In this document: in pieces, positions 57,156-64,000 of the stretch | Layout of the letters: every line of letters starts with the position of its first letter | Numbering within the stretch: position 1 is the stretch's first letter | Source: an uncultured Pseudomonas sp. | Lineage (GTDB): Bacteria > Pseudomonadota > Gammaproteobacteria > Pseudomonadales > Pseudomonadaceae | DNA: 64,000 bases | NCBI RefSeq assembly: GCF_913777995.1 | Contig: NZ_CAJYVE010000004.1 | Span: 1 to 64,000 of the forward strand | Direction of reading: 5' to 3' | Made by a program: the position numbers and the translations under genes | The notes under the pieces: model-generated | What the model was told of the DNA's origin: nothing | Seen by the model: only the letters and a program-made list of their open reading frames with translations | The model's database searches: none

Positions 57156-57280
57156 TTGTGGCCGCCGTTCGTCGTTTTTCCGGCTGCATTCACTTCATGA
57201 GGGCCAGCTACCACTAACGGATCATGGCTAATGGCCGTTGCCTGGCGTTTAATCGACTTCTAAAAAGAAGAAACACAGGG

Positions 57281-58909
57281 ATGAACAGCATGGCCGAAAA
57301 CCTTTCGTTTGCAGGGAAGCTGGCAGAACCCGCCGCGAAGAAACCTCGTTCTTTACCCGCCTGGTTGCTCGGCGCCGCCCAGAGCCTGGGGGTGTGCCTG
57401 TTGCTGCTGGTCGCCGGTTCGAGCCTTCTGCCACTGTGGGCGAGTCTGCCCCTGGGCGTGGCGCTGATCTGGCTGCCCTGGCTACGTCGGCCCAGCGTGC
57501 AGGCGGGTAGCGTTGCGCAGGCCGATAGCGATATCACCCGGCTGACCCGTGATCTTTCCCACACCACCAGTCACAACGCGCTGTCGGCAGCCAGCGTGTC
57601 CTTTGCCGTGCGGCAATTGGCTGACAGGGTGCAGTCGCAGCTCAAGGCCGCCGAACAGGTGAGCGAGAGTGCGCATGTGATGATCGCCACCGAGCAACAG
57701 ACCGCGCAGTTGAGCCAGCAGGCCCTGGGTGCGGCCAGCGAAGTGCGGCACAGCAGCGAGGCCGGGCGTAGCGTACTGGCCGAATCCATCGAGCGCATGC
57801 ATCGCCTGAGCCAGCTGGCGCTGGACAGCCGGGAAGTCATCGGGGCCCTCAGCCAGCGCAGTGAAGAGATCCAACGCGTGGCCCAGGTCATCCAGTCGAT
57901 TGCCAGCCAGACCAACCTGCTGGCCCTCAATGCCGCCATCGAAGCGGCTCGGGCCGGCGAGCATGGCCGTGGTTTCGCCGTGGTCGCCGACGAAGTGCGG
58001 GGCCTGGCCGGGCGTACCGCGACGGCTACCGAGGAGGTCGGGCAGATGGTCGCCGATATCCAGCAGCGTACCGCCCAGGTGGTGGCGCAGATCCAGCAGT
58101 TGTCTGCCGACCTGGGCAGCGGCGTCAGCCAGGTCGAGGACACCGGCCGACACCTGGGGCGCATGGCCGACCTGGCGGCCGGCGTCGAAAGCCAGGTGGC
58201 GGAAATCGCCCAGGGCGCCCAGACCAATCAGGAGCAACTGAGCCATCTGTTCGTCGCCGTCGACCAGATGCGCAGCGACCTGGCTGTCAGTGACCAGCAG
58301 ACCACCCGGCTGGCCGAAGCGGCCGTGCAGATGGAGCAGCAGGCCGAAACCATCAGCCAGCGTCTGGCGCAGGTGGGCCTGGACGATTATCACCAGCGCA
58401 TCTACGACCTGGCCCGTGAAGGCGCGCAGCAGATCGCGGCGCGCTTCGAGGCTGACATCACGCAAGGCGTGGTCAGCCTGGATGACCTGTTCGACCGCCA
58501 CTATCAGCCGATTCCAGGCACCGTCCCGCCACGCTTTCATACCCGCTTCGACCGCTACACCGACCAGGTACTGCCTGAGGTACAGGAGCCGCTGCTCAAG
58601 CGCCACGAGGGGCTGGTGTTCGCCATCGCCTGTACCCAGCAGGGCTATGTCCCGACCCACAACGCCGCCTTCAATCAGCCGCTGACCGGTGATCCGGCGC
58701 TGGACACCGCGCGCAACCGCAGCAAGCGCAAGTTCGACGACCGCACGGGCATTCGCTGCGGCAGCCATCAACAGGCGGTGCTGTTGCAGACCTATGCCCG
58801 CGACACCGGTGAACTGATGCATGACCTGTCGGTGCCGATCATGGTCCGTGGTCGGCACTGGGGTGGGCTGCGCCTGGGCTATCGGCCCGAACAGCATCTC
58901 GGCGCCTGA
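57281..58909 (+). CDS. Methyl-accepting chemotaxis protein with C-terminal sensor-like domain
   Basis: A 542-residue receptor of unusual order: two N-terminal membrane helices close together (about residues 26-60, with almost no periplasmic part), then a signalling domain with the tip [20 protein letters not shown] near residue 210, then about 165 extra residues after 375. The tail contains [20 protein letters not shown]-type and [14 protein letters not shown] segments that look like a Cache/PAS-like module. It would sense cytoplasmic or membrane signals. The start may be the ATG at 57290 instead. Confidence 0.87.
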   Translation: MNSMAENLSFAGKLAEPAAKKPRSLPAWLLGAAQSLGVCLLLLVAGSSLLPLWASLPLGVALIWLPWLRRPSVQAGSVAQADSDITRLTRDLSHTTSHNALSAASVSFAVRQLADRVQSQLKAAEQVSESAHVMIATEQQTAQLSQQALGAASEVRHSSEAGRSVLAESIERMHRLSQLALDSREVIGALSQRSEEIQRVAQVIQSIASQTNLLALNAAIEAARAGEHGRGFAVVADEVRGLAGRTATATEEVGQMVADIQQRTAQVVAQIQQLSADLGSGVSQVEDTGRHLGRMADLAAGVESQVAEIAQGAQTNQEQLSHLFVAVDQMRSDLAVSDQQTTRLAEAAVQMEQQAETISQRLAQVGLDDYHQRIYDLAREGAQQIAARFEADITQGVVSLDDLFDRHYQPIPGTVPPRFHTRFDRYTDQVLPEVQEPLLKRHEGLVFAIACTQQGYVPTHNAAFNQPLTGDPALDTARNRSKRKFDDRTGIRCGSHQQAVLLQTYARDTGELMHDLSVPIMVRGRHWGGLRLGYRPEQHLGA

Positions 58910-59108
58910 ACCACGAGTAGCGCCAGCGTGCCGGGCCGGTCAGGTGGCGGACACAACGGCGTCGCTTTAATAAAACTATTGATGTAGGAAAGTTCTGAAA
59001 TACATATGAATGCTTGACTGTCGTGGAGTGCTGAGCAAGCTGTTCATTATTGCGTATAACGCGTTAGTGGCAAGTTTGTAGTCGCTCGCATCTAAGGATG
59101 GATACACG

Positions 59109-60590
59109 ATGAACAATAATATATATGGGCGCGCCGCAGTCGAGGACGACAGGCGGGCGCCACGGCGGGTGACCGCCAGGGTCGGCATTTTCTTCGATGG
59201 CACCGGAAATAACCGTGTAAATACGCGAATCGGCGCCGATTGCCGGGCTGCGATGCAAGCGGGCGAACGCCATCACACGGCCGCGTGTGCCGGGCGCCAT
59301 GAAAAGGCTTCGAGCAGTTACAGTAATGACCTGACCAATATCGCGCGACTGGCCGAACTTTATCGGCAATCGCCTCGTGCCGTGCTGGAAAACAATGAAT
59401 GGCGAGTTTATTACGCTGTTTATATTGGCGGCGTGGGGACCAAGTCCGGGCGGCGTGACGCGTTGTGGTCGGGGCAGAGTTTCGGGCGTGGCACGACCGG
59501 TGTATTGGCCAAAGTGGAGGTGGCCATGAAGAAGCTGAATGCCGCGCTGGCCAGTTTCGCTGTGCACAATCCCGGCTGCGTGATCCAGGCCCTGGAGCTG
59601 GATCTGTTTGGTTTCAGCCGGGGGGCGGCGTCGGCCAGGCATCTGGTCAACGAGGTGCTCAAGCGTGAGCGCGGCGTGCTGGAAGCGCTGCTGCATGATG
59701 AGCAGGTCGCCTGGGCCGAGGAGGTCGGTTGGGCGCGGGGCTCCATCCAGGTCATGGTCGTGGGGTTGTTCGACACCGTCGCGGCGATAGGCAGCTGGCG
59801 TGACCTGGGCAACGTGCGTGATGCCAGTAACCGGCGGGTCAATCTCTACTTGCCGGCCGGCTGCGCACGGCAGGTGTTGCACCTGGTGGCACGCGATGAA
59901 CGGCGGCGCAACTTCGCGCTGAACAGCATCCAGCCTGGCTGGTCGCGTGAGATCGTGTTGCCGGGGGCGCATTCGGACATCGGCGGTGGCTACCTGCCTT
60001 GCATGGTCGAGGACGTCCTGCTGACCCGGCCGCGCACGGCGGTGGTCGACTGCAGCGCGCCGCTTGCGCACAGCTCGCTCTGGCAGCAGGCACAGGCCGA
60101 CCTTGAGGCACTCGATGGCCAGCGCTGGATCGATCCGGCCGACCCTTCGGCATCCTTGCAGGTGCAGTGTTCGAAAGTAGCCAGTCGTGGTTGTGACACC
60201 TCGTTGGGCAAGCAACTGGTCATGGCCTCGGTCTGCCTGCGCCGCGAGGTGCTGGGACACCTGTCGCGGGTTCACCTGCGGGTCATGCACGCCTTGGCCT
60301 GTGATGAAGGGGTGCCGTTCCAAGCCATCACAGACAGCGCGGAACTGGCCTTGCCCGACGAACTGCAGGGCGTGGCACAACGCCTCATCGCACAGGCCAG
60401 GGGCGATGAGGTGGCGCTCAGTACCGCCGAGGAGCTTCTGTTGAGCCGTCGCTACATCCACCATTCGGCGCATTGGCGACCGGTCATCGGTACCCTGGGC
60501 GGGCTGGGCGATGCGCTGTTCGTCCATGCGCCGCAGACCGGCGGTCGGGTCATTCACGCCAACGTGGCGCAACCGGGGTACCCGCATTGA
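59109..60590 (+). CDS. Tle1-type phospholipase, DUF2235 (candidate T6SS effector)
   Basis: A 493-residue alpha/beta hydrolase with the DUF2235/Tle1 layout: VGIFFDGTGNNRVNTRIG near residue 25, nucleophile S170 in ELDLFGFSRGAASARHLVNE (GxSxG), acid D222 in VVGLFDTVAAIG and H288 in VLPGAHSDIGGGY. Tle1 enzymes are delivered by type VI secretion and cleave phospholipids of rivals. It has no signal peptide. No vgrG or recognisable immunity gene is adjacent. AAGGATGGATACACG precedes the ATG, in an AT-rich leader. Confidence 0.85.
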   Translation: MNNNIYGRAAVEDDRRAPRRVTARVGIFFDGTGNNRVNTRIGADCRAAMQAGERHHTAACAGRHEKASSSYSNDLTNIARLAELYRQSPRAVLENNEWRVYYAVYIGGVGTKSGRRDALWSGQSFGRGTTGVLAKVEVAMKKLNAALASFAVHNPGCVIQALELDLFGFSRGAASARHLVNEVLKRERGVLEALLHDEQVAWAEEVGWARGSIQVMVVGLFDTVAAIGSWRDLGNVRDASNRRVNLYLPAGCARQVLHLVARDERRRNFALNSIQPGWSREIVLPGAHSDIGGGYLPCMVEDVLLTRPRTAVVDCSAPLAHSSLWQQAQADLEALDGQRWIDPADPSASLQVQCSKVASRGCDTSLGKQLVMASVCLRREVLGHLSRVHLRVMHALACDEGVPFQAITDSAELALPDELQGVAQRLIAQARGDEVALSTAEELLLSRRYIHHSAHWRPVIGTLGGLGDALFVHAPQTGGRVIHANVAQPGYPH

Positions 60591-60631
60591 CGCGATGGAG
60601 CGTGCAGCCTGCGTCGCTACAGCCTGTCGGC

Positions 60632-60874
60632 CTATGAGGCAGGTTTCTCATGCAGGCGCACGTTCAACTCATCGACCACCGGCGCCCAGTCGGCGTCTTC
60701 ACGCAGTTCCTCCTTGAGAAATCCGGCCTGCTGCGGTGTCCAGAACTCGGCATCGATCAGCTTCACGCCATCAGGCAGTCTATGCTCGGCAATGAATGCT
60801 TCGATACTGGCATCATCAAATTCCAGGCCGAGCTGTTCAAATAGATCATTGAGTGTATGAGTGGGCAATTCCAT
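60632..60874 (-). CDS. DUF2789 family protein
   Basis: An 80-residue acidic protein starting MELPTHTLNDLFEQLGLEFD, with FWTPQQAGFLKEELREDADW in the middle, both typical of DUF2789. AAGGAG lies 6 bases before the ATG at 60874; another ATG is too near the site. No signal peptide. It is convergent with the lipase gene, so a role as its immunity protein is unlikely. Function unknown. Confidence 0.87.
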   Translation of the reverse strand: MELPTHTLNDLFEQLGLEFDDASIEAFIAEHRLPDGVKLIDAEFWTPQQAGFLKEELREDADWAPVVDELNVRLHEKPAS

Positions 60875-61164
60875 GATCATCTCCTTCAAATAGTTGGATC
60901 CATTCTTCTCGATCGGAGTGTGTTCGCACTTCAGAGTTCGATCGATATTCACTGTACTTCGACAATTAATATGAACTGTAATCACGCGCCGGGTGCCATA
61001 GACAGTCAGAGCCGGTAGAATCCCCGCCTGCCTGCATCAGCGGATGCAGAGCGTCTCGGGGATTTCAGGGCTTCTCTCGGCCCTTTCAGGAGTGATAACA
61101 GGATCGGTCCACTGCGCGGTATTAACCGGGCGGTTCATTTTTCAGTTTTTCGGGAGTTTTTACT

Positions 61165-61632
61165 TTGGCTGTAAGTAACCTGGATACGCATGCCTTGTTC
61201 GTGCTCGGTGATCTACGTGCAAAGTTGGTTAAGCAGTTTCAATCACGTTTCGTCTATATCGCCGAACAGTCGCCTGAGGGCCTGTACATGGCCGAGATCG
61301 ACACCGAAAACAATCTGGTGGTCGATGATAAATCGCGCCTGGAGCTCAAGGTTGGCGACCATTTTCGCGCCGCGGTGCTGCCCAGTCGTGAAGGGGGCAA
61401 GTTCGAGCTGCGCTTTCGTGACCTCAAGGCGACCATTCATGGCCTGGGCGAGTACGCCTTCGTCGAGACCGACGCAGGCCAGGGTATCGTCTTCAAGCAG
61501 GGGTATGCGGTAATGATGGTGTTCGCGGCCCGTGAGGCCCTGCAGACCGGACTGGCCCCGACCCTGAAGGCCGCCATCGCCAAGGCGGCCAAGTGGCGCA
61601 AGGGCGAGCTGAACTTCCGCCCCAGCGAATGA
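61165..61632 (+). CDS. Conserved hypothetical protein
   Basis: A 155-residue basic cytoplasmic protein starting MAVSNLDTHALFVLGDLRAK. The start is TTG at 61165 with GGGAG 8 bases upstream. A beta-rich centre (KFELRFRDLKATIHGLGEY) and a basic C-terminus (AIAKAAKWRKGELNFRPSE) are visible. No signal peptide. It is convergent with the antiporter operon. Function not recognised. Confidence 0.75.
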   Translation: MAVSNLDTHALFVLGDLRAKLVKQFQSRFVYIAEQSPEGLYMAEIDTENNLVVDDKSRLELKVGDHFRAAVLPSREGGKFELRFRDLKATIHGLGEYAFVETDAGQGIVFKQGYAVMMVFAAREALQTGLAPTLKAAIAKAAKWRKGELNFRPSE

Positions 61633-61659
61633 CCTGCCTGCCATTCGAATCCTCGGGCT

Positions 61660-62022
61660 TCAGCCTTCCTGGGCCGGGCGGTCGCCGCTGACCTCTGGCG
61701 GTACGTCCTCGCCGGCCATGCGCTTGCGGAACAGACTGGTACGGGCCAGCAGCAGAGTCGTGACCGGCACGGTGATGGCCAGCAGAATCGGGATCAGCCA
61801 GGCATGCACCACCGGTGCCTGCTTGAGGGCCGAGAAGTAGATGATCGACGCCAGGGCCACGCACCAGGTGCCGATGGTCGAGGCCAGCGCGGTCGGGTGC
61901 ATGCGCTGGAAAAAGTCCTTCAGGCGCAACACGCCAATCGCACCGGTCAGCGTGAACAGGCTGCTGGTCAGCAGCAGAATGGCGGTTACCACTTCGACCC
62001 AGTACGGCACGTCGCTGGTCAT
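61660..62022 (-). CDS. mrpG: Cation:proton antiporter subunit G
   Basis: A 120-residue subunit of the Mrp/Sha/Pha-type Na+(K+)/H+ antiporter, with three helices and the conserved IGVLRLKDFFQRMHPTALAS motif (RxPDxxxRxHA-like region). It overlaps mrpF by 4 bases. Last gene of the operon. The complex supports sodium tolerance and pH balance at the inner membrane. Confidence 0.92.
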   Translation of the reverse strand: MTSDVPYWVEVVTAILLLTSSLFTLTGAIGVLRLKDFFQRMHPTALASTIGTWCVALASIIYFSALKQAPVVHAWLIPILLAITVPVTTLLLARTSLFRKRMAGEDVPPEVSGDRPAQEG

Positions 62023-62297
62023 TCGATCACCTCACCGCGCAGCAGGAATTTGGCCAGAGCGAATGAGCCCACGAAGCCGAACAGGGCGATCAGCAGCGCC
62101 GCCTCGAAATAGGTGTCGCTGGCATAGCGAATGCCCAGCACCAGCATCATCAGCATGGCAGTGATGTACAGGTAGTCCAGCGCCAGCACCCGGTCCTGGG
62201 CAGAGGGGCCGCGGAACAGACGCAACAGGGTCAGGACCATCGCCAGGGCGAATATCGAAAGGCTGGCCAGTATCGCCAGGCTGAGCAGGTCACTCAT
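62019..62297 (-). CDS. mrpF: Cation:proton antiporter subunit F
   Basis: A 92-residue subunit with three membrane helices and the conserved GPSAQDRVLALDYLYITAML segment around the second helix. It overlaps mrpE and mrpG by 4 bases each (ATGA), so expression is coupled along the operon. Confidence 0.93.
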   Translation of the reverse strand: MSDLLSLAILASLSIFALAMVLTLLRLFRGPSAQDRVLALDYLYITAMLMMLVLGIRYASDTYFEAALLIALFGFVGSFALAKFLLRGEVIE

Positions 62298-62782
62298 TGG
62301 AAGATCTCCATCAAGGGGCGCTCGTAGGTGCTCTTGAAGTGTTCGATGAAGCGCGCTTCATCCTCCAGGTCGAACACATGCATCAACAGGATGCTGCGGT
62401 CCAGCGCCAGTTCCGACCAGACCGTGCCGGGGATCACGGTACACACCATGGCCAGGGCCGCCAGGCCGTGGGCATCGCGCATTTCCAGCGGAATACGCAC
62501 GAAGGCCGAGCGCGGCGGGCGACGCTTGAGCGTCCACACCGTGCGCGCCACCTGCAGGTTGGAGAGCACCACGTCGATGCCGACGTTGAAGATGAAGCGC
62601 ACGATGGTGCCTGGCTTGCTAAGGCGCACCGGCATCGGCCGCAGCGAGGCGAACATCAGTGGGGCGAGAAAGCCCAGCAGGCCGCCCAGCAGGATGTGCC
62701 CGGCACTCAGGGAAAGATTCAACACCAGCCACAGCCCCCAGAGCGCCAGGGACAACAGCGGAGCGGGGAACAGTCGTTTCAT
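62294..62782 (-). CDS. mrpE: Cation:proton antiporter subunit E
   Basis: A 162-residue subunit with N-terminal helices (LLSLALWGLWLVLNLSLSAG) and the conserved AALAMVCTVIPGTVWSELAL region in the C-terminal half. It overlaps mrpD and mrpF by 4 bases each. MrpE is thought to help assemble the multi-subunit antiporter. Confidence 0.93.
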   Translation of the reverse strand: MKRLFPAPLLSLALWGLWLVLNLSLSAGHILLGGLLGFLAPLMFASLRPMPVRLSKPGTIVRFIFNVGIDVVLSNLQVARTVWTLKRRPPRSAFVRIPLEMRDAHGLAALAMVCTVIPGTVWSELALDRSILLMHVFDLEDEARFIEHFKSTYERPLMEIFQ

Positions 62783-64000
62783 GGCTGCACCTGCGAGGTG
62801 TTGAGGGTGGTGCCCGGCAGTGGGCGAGTGGCCATTACCGACTGGATGTATTGCTGGGGCTCATGCAGGGTAGCGGCAGTCTGCTGGGTATAGAGCAGCA
62901 GCGGCTCGGCCTTGAAGGTCAGGGTGATGCACAGGCCCAGCAACAGCACGATGGGCAGGTACTCGCTGTGGCGCAGCAGCGGCGATGGCGTTTCCCGAGG
63001 TGTCCAGAAACGCTGGATGCCCAGGCGCACGAACGACATCAGTGCCGCCAGGCCAGAAAACACCAGCAGTGCGATGAGCAGCCAGGCTTCCAGCGAAACC
63101 GGCGGGTTGCTGGCGCTGCCCAGGCCCTCAGGGTTGAGCAAGGCATTGAGCAGGGTCAGCTTGCCAATGAACCCGGAAAGCGGCGGCATGCCGATGACCA
63201 GTAGGGCGCAGGCGACGAAGCACAAGCCCAGGAAGGCCATGGTCATGGGAATCACCTGGCCGACCACGATGTTCTCTTCTTCGTCGAGATTGCTGCCGCG
63301 CGGTGGGTGCAGAGACTCCAGATTGTGCGGCAACTGGTCGGCGTCTTCGTCTTCGCCGTACTGGTTGGCCGAGCGCGTGCGCTCGATCAGCTCGCCGAGC
63401 AGGAACAGCGCGCTCAGTGCCAGGGTCGAGCTGACCAGGTAGAACAGCGCACCGGCAGTGAGGCCCGGTTGTGCGAAGCCGATTGCCGACAGCAGGATGC
63501 CCGCCGAGACCAGAATGCTCAGGCTGGCCATGCGCTCCAGGCGCTGGGCGGCGATGATCGCTACCGCTGCCGTGGCGATGGTCAGCATGCCGCCGATGAT
63601 CAGCCATTCGCCACCGAAGAATGCCGAGGCTTCGGCATGCTCGGAGAACAACAGGGTCCACAGACGCAGCAGGGTGTAGATGCCGACCTTGGTCATGATC
63701 GCGAACATCGCGGCCACCGGCGCACTGGCCGCCGAGTAGGCTGGCACCAGCCAGAAATTCAGCGGCCACATGCCGGCCTTGGCCAGAAACGCCGTGGCCA
63801 GGATCGCCGCGCCCGCATGCAGCAGGCCCCGGTCGGCTTCACTGACCTGGGGGATCTTCACCGCCAGGTCGGCCATGTTCAGGGTACCGGTCACGCCGTA
63901 GATCAGTGCCGCACCGATCAGGAACAGTGACGAGGCCAGCAGGTTGATCGCGATGTAGTGCAGCCCCGACGACACCCGAGCGCGTCCGGAACCGTGCAGC
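62779..64000 (-). CDS. mrpD: Cation:proton antiporter subunit D, partial (5' end outside window)
   Basis: About 407 C-terminal residues of the NuoM/NuoN-like proton-conducting subunit. Multiple helices are visible with the conserved lysine helix FLAKAGMWPLNFWLVPAYSA and PVAAMFAIMTKVGIYTLLRL. The frame remains open to the window edge (reading SGRARVSSGLHYIAINLLAS there), so the true start lies beyond 64000. An internal GTG at 63975 is not the start. Upstream genes mrpA-C are expected outside the window. Confidence 0.93.
   Translation of the reverse strand, partial: LHGSGRARVSSGLHYIAINLLASSLFLIGAALIYGVTGTLNMADLAVKIPQVSEADRGLLHAGAAILATAFLAKAGMWPLNFWLVPAYSAASAPVAAMFAIMTKVGIYTLLRLWTLLFSEHAEASAFFGGEWLIIGGMLTIATAAVAIIAAQRLERMASLSILVSAGILLSAIGFAQPGLTAGALFYLVSSTLALSALFLLGELIERTRSANQYGEDEDADQLPHNLESLHPPRGSNLDEEENIVVGQVIPMTMAFLGLCFVACALLVIGMPPLSGFIGKLTLLNALLNPEGLGSASNPPVSLEAWLLIALLVFSGLAALMSFVRLGIQRFWTPRETPSPLLRHSEYLPIVLLLGLCITLTFKAEPLLLYTQQTAATLHEPQQYIQSVMATRPLPGTTLNTSQVQP

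Noticed and set aside
60632-60874. DUF2789 gene as immunity partner of the Tle1-like lipase
   Set aside because: It is on the opposite strand, lacks a signal peptide, and DUF2789 is widespread without lipases nearby. Tle1 immunity proteins are periplasmic.

Overview
The window looks like a stretch of a Pseudomonas chromosome, most likely from the P. putida group. The evidence is the high G+C, strong GC-ending codon use, REP/REPIN palindromes between genes, several chemoreceptors, genus-typical families (DUF3509, DUF2897, DUF2789), and the folE2-smrA-isochorismatase-prmB-aroC order known from Pseudomonas genomes. There is no rRNA, CRISPR array, prophage or insertion sequence. One tRNA gene is present, tRNA-Ser(GGA).

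Layout. 0.2-6 kb: aconitase AcnA (minus), then rlmM, tusA and pdxB (plus). 6-12.4 kb: a lipid-exporter-type ABC transporter, ppnP, a DEDDh exonuclease, a DUF2897 peptide, pyrF, a zinc-independent reductase and an LD-carboxypeptidase. 12.5-18.8 kb: an HBM-type chemoreceptor, a BenE transporter with a MarR regulator facing an aminotransferase, a glutaredoxin-like protein and folE2. 19-26.9 kb: a Gly/Pro-rich lipoprotein, smrA, a cysteine hydrolase, prmB, a membrane protein, an alpha/beta hydrolase, aroC with a coupled MFS transporter, and a degenerate acireductone-dioxygenase-like cupin. 27-34.4 kb: a LuxR-type regulator, DUF3509, an ankyrin protein, a ZIP transporter, an LTA-synthase-like enzyme and an RraB-like protein.

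34.8-38 kb holds a tight three-gene operon: circularly permuted ATP-grasp, alpha-E, transglutaminase. This is the set known to travel with the Anbu proteasome-like peptidase, but Anbu is not in this locus. 38-46 kb carries mostly small or uncharacterised genes, a GATase, CorA, a crotonase, a cytochrome c, an 11-residue-repeat protein and a large membrane-anchored protein. 46-50.6 kb: the tRNA, a translationally coupled pair of envelope proteins (723 aa and DUF3142), a cytochrome b561 and a small secreted protein.

50.8-53.9 kb is a ybhP-clsB-ybhN-type phospholipid operon with overlapping genes. 53.9-59 kb has a soluble double-PAS chemoreceptor, an orphan IolB-like protein, a DksA2-like protein with only two cysteines, and a receptor with a C-terminal sensor-like extension. 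59.1-60.6 kb encodes a Tle1/DUF2235 lipase resembling a type VI effector, with no recognisable immunity partner. The window ends inside a cation/proton antiporter operon (mrpD' E F G, minus strand).

Most genes are housekeeping. The parts that deserve attention are the Anbu-less operon, the lone Tle1-like lipase, proteins that have lost canonical catalytic or metal-binding residues (ARD-like, IolB-like, DksA-like, rhodanese), the 723-aa/DUF3142 pair and the orphan minus-strand terminator near 34.47 kb.
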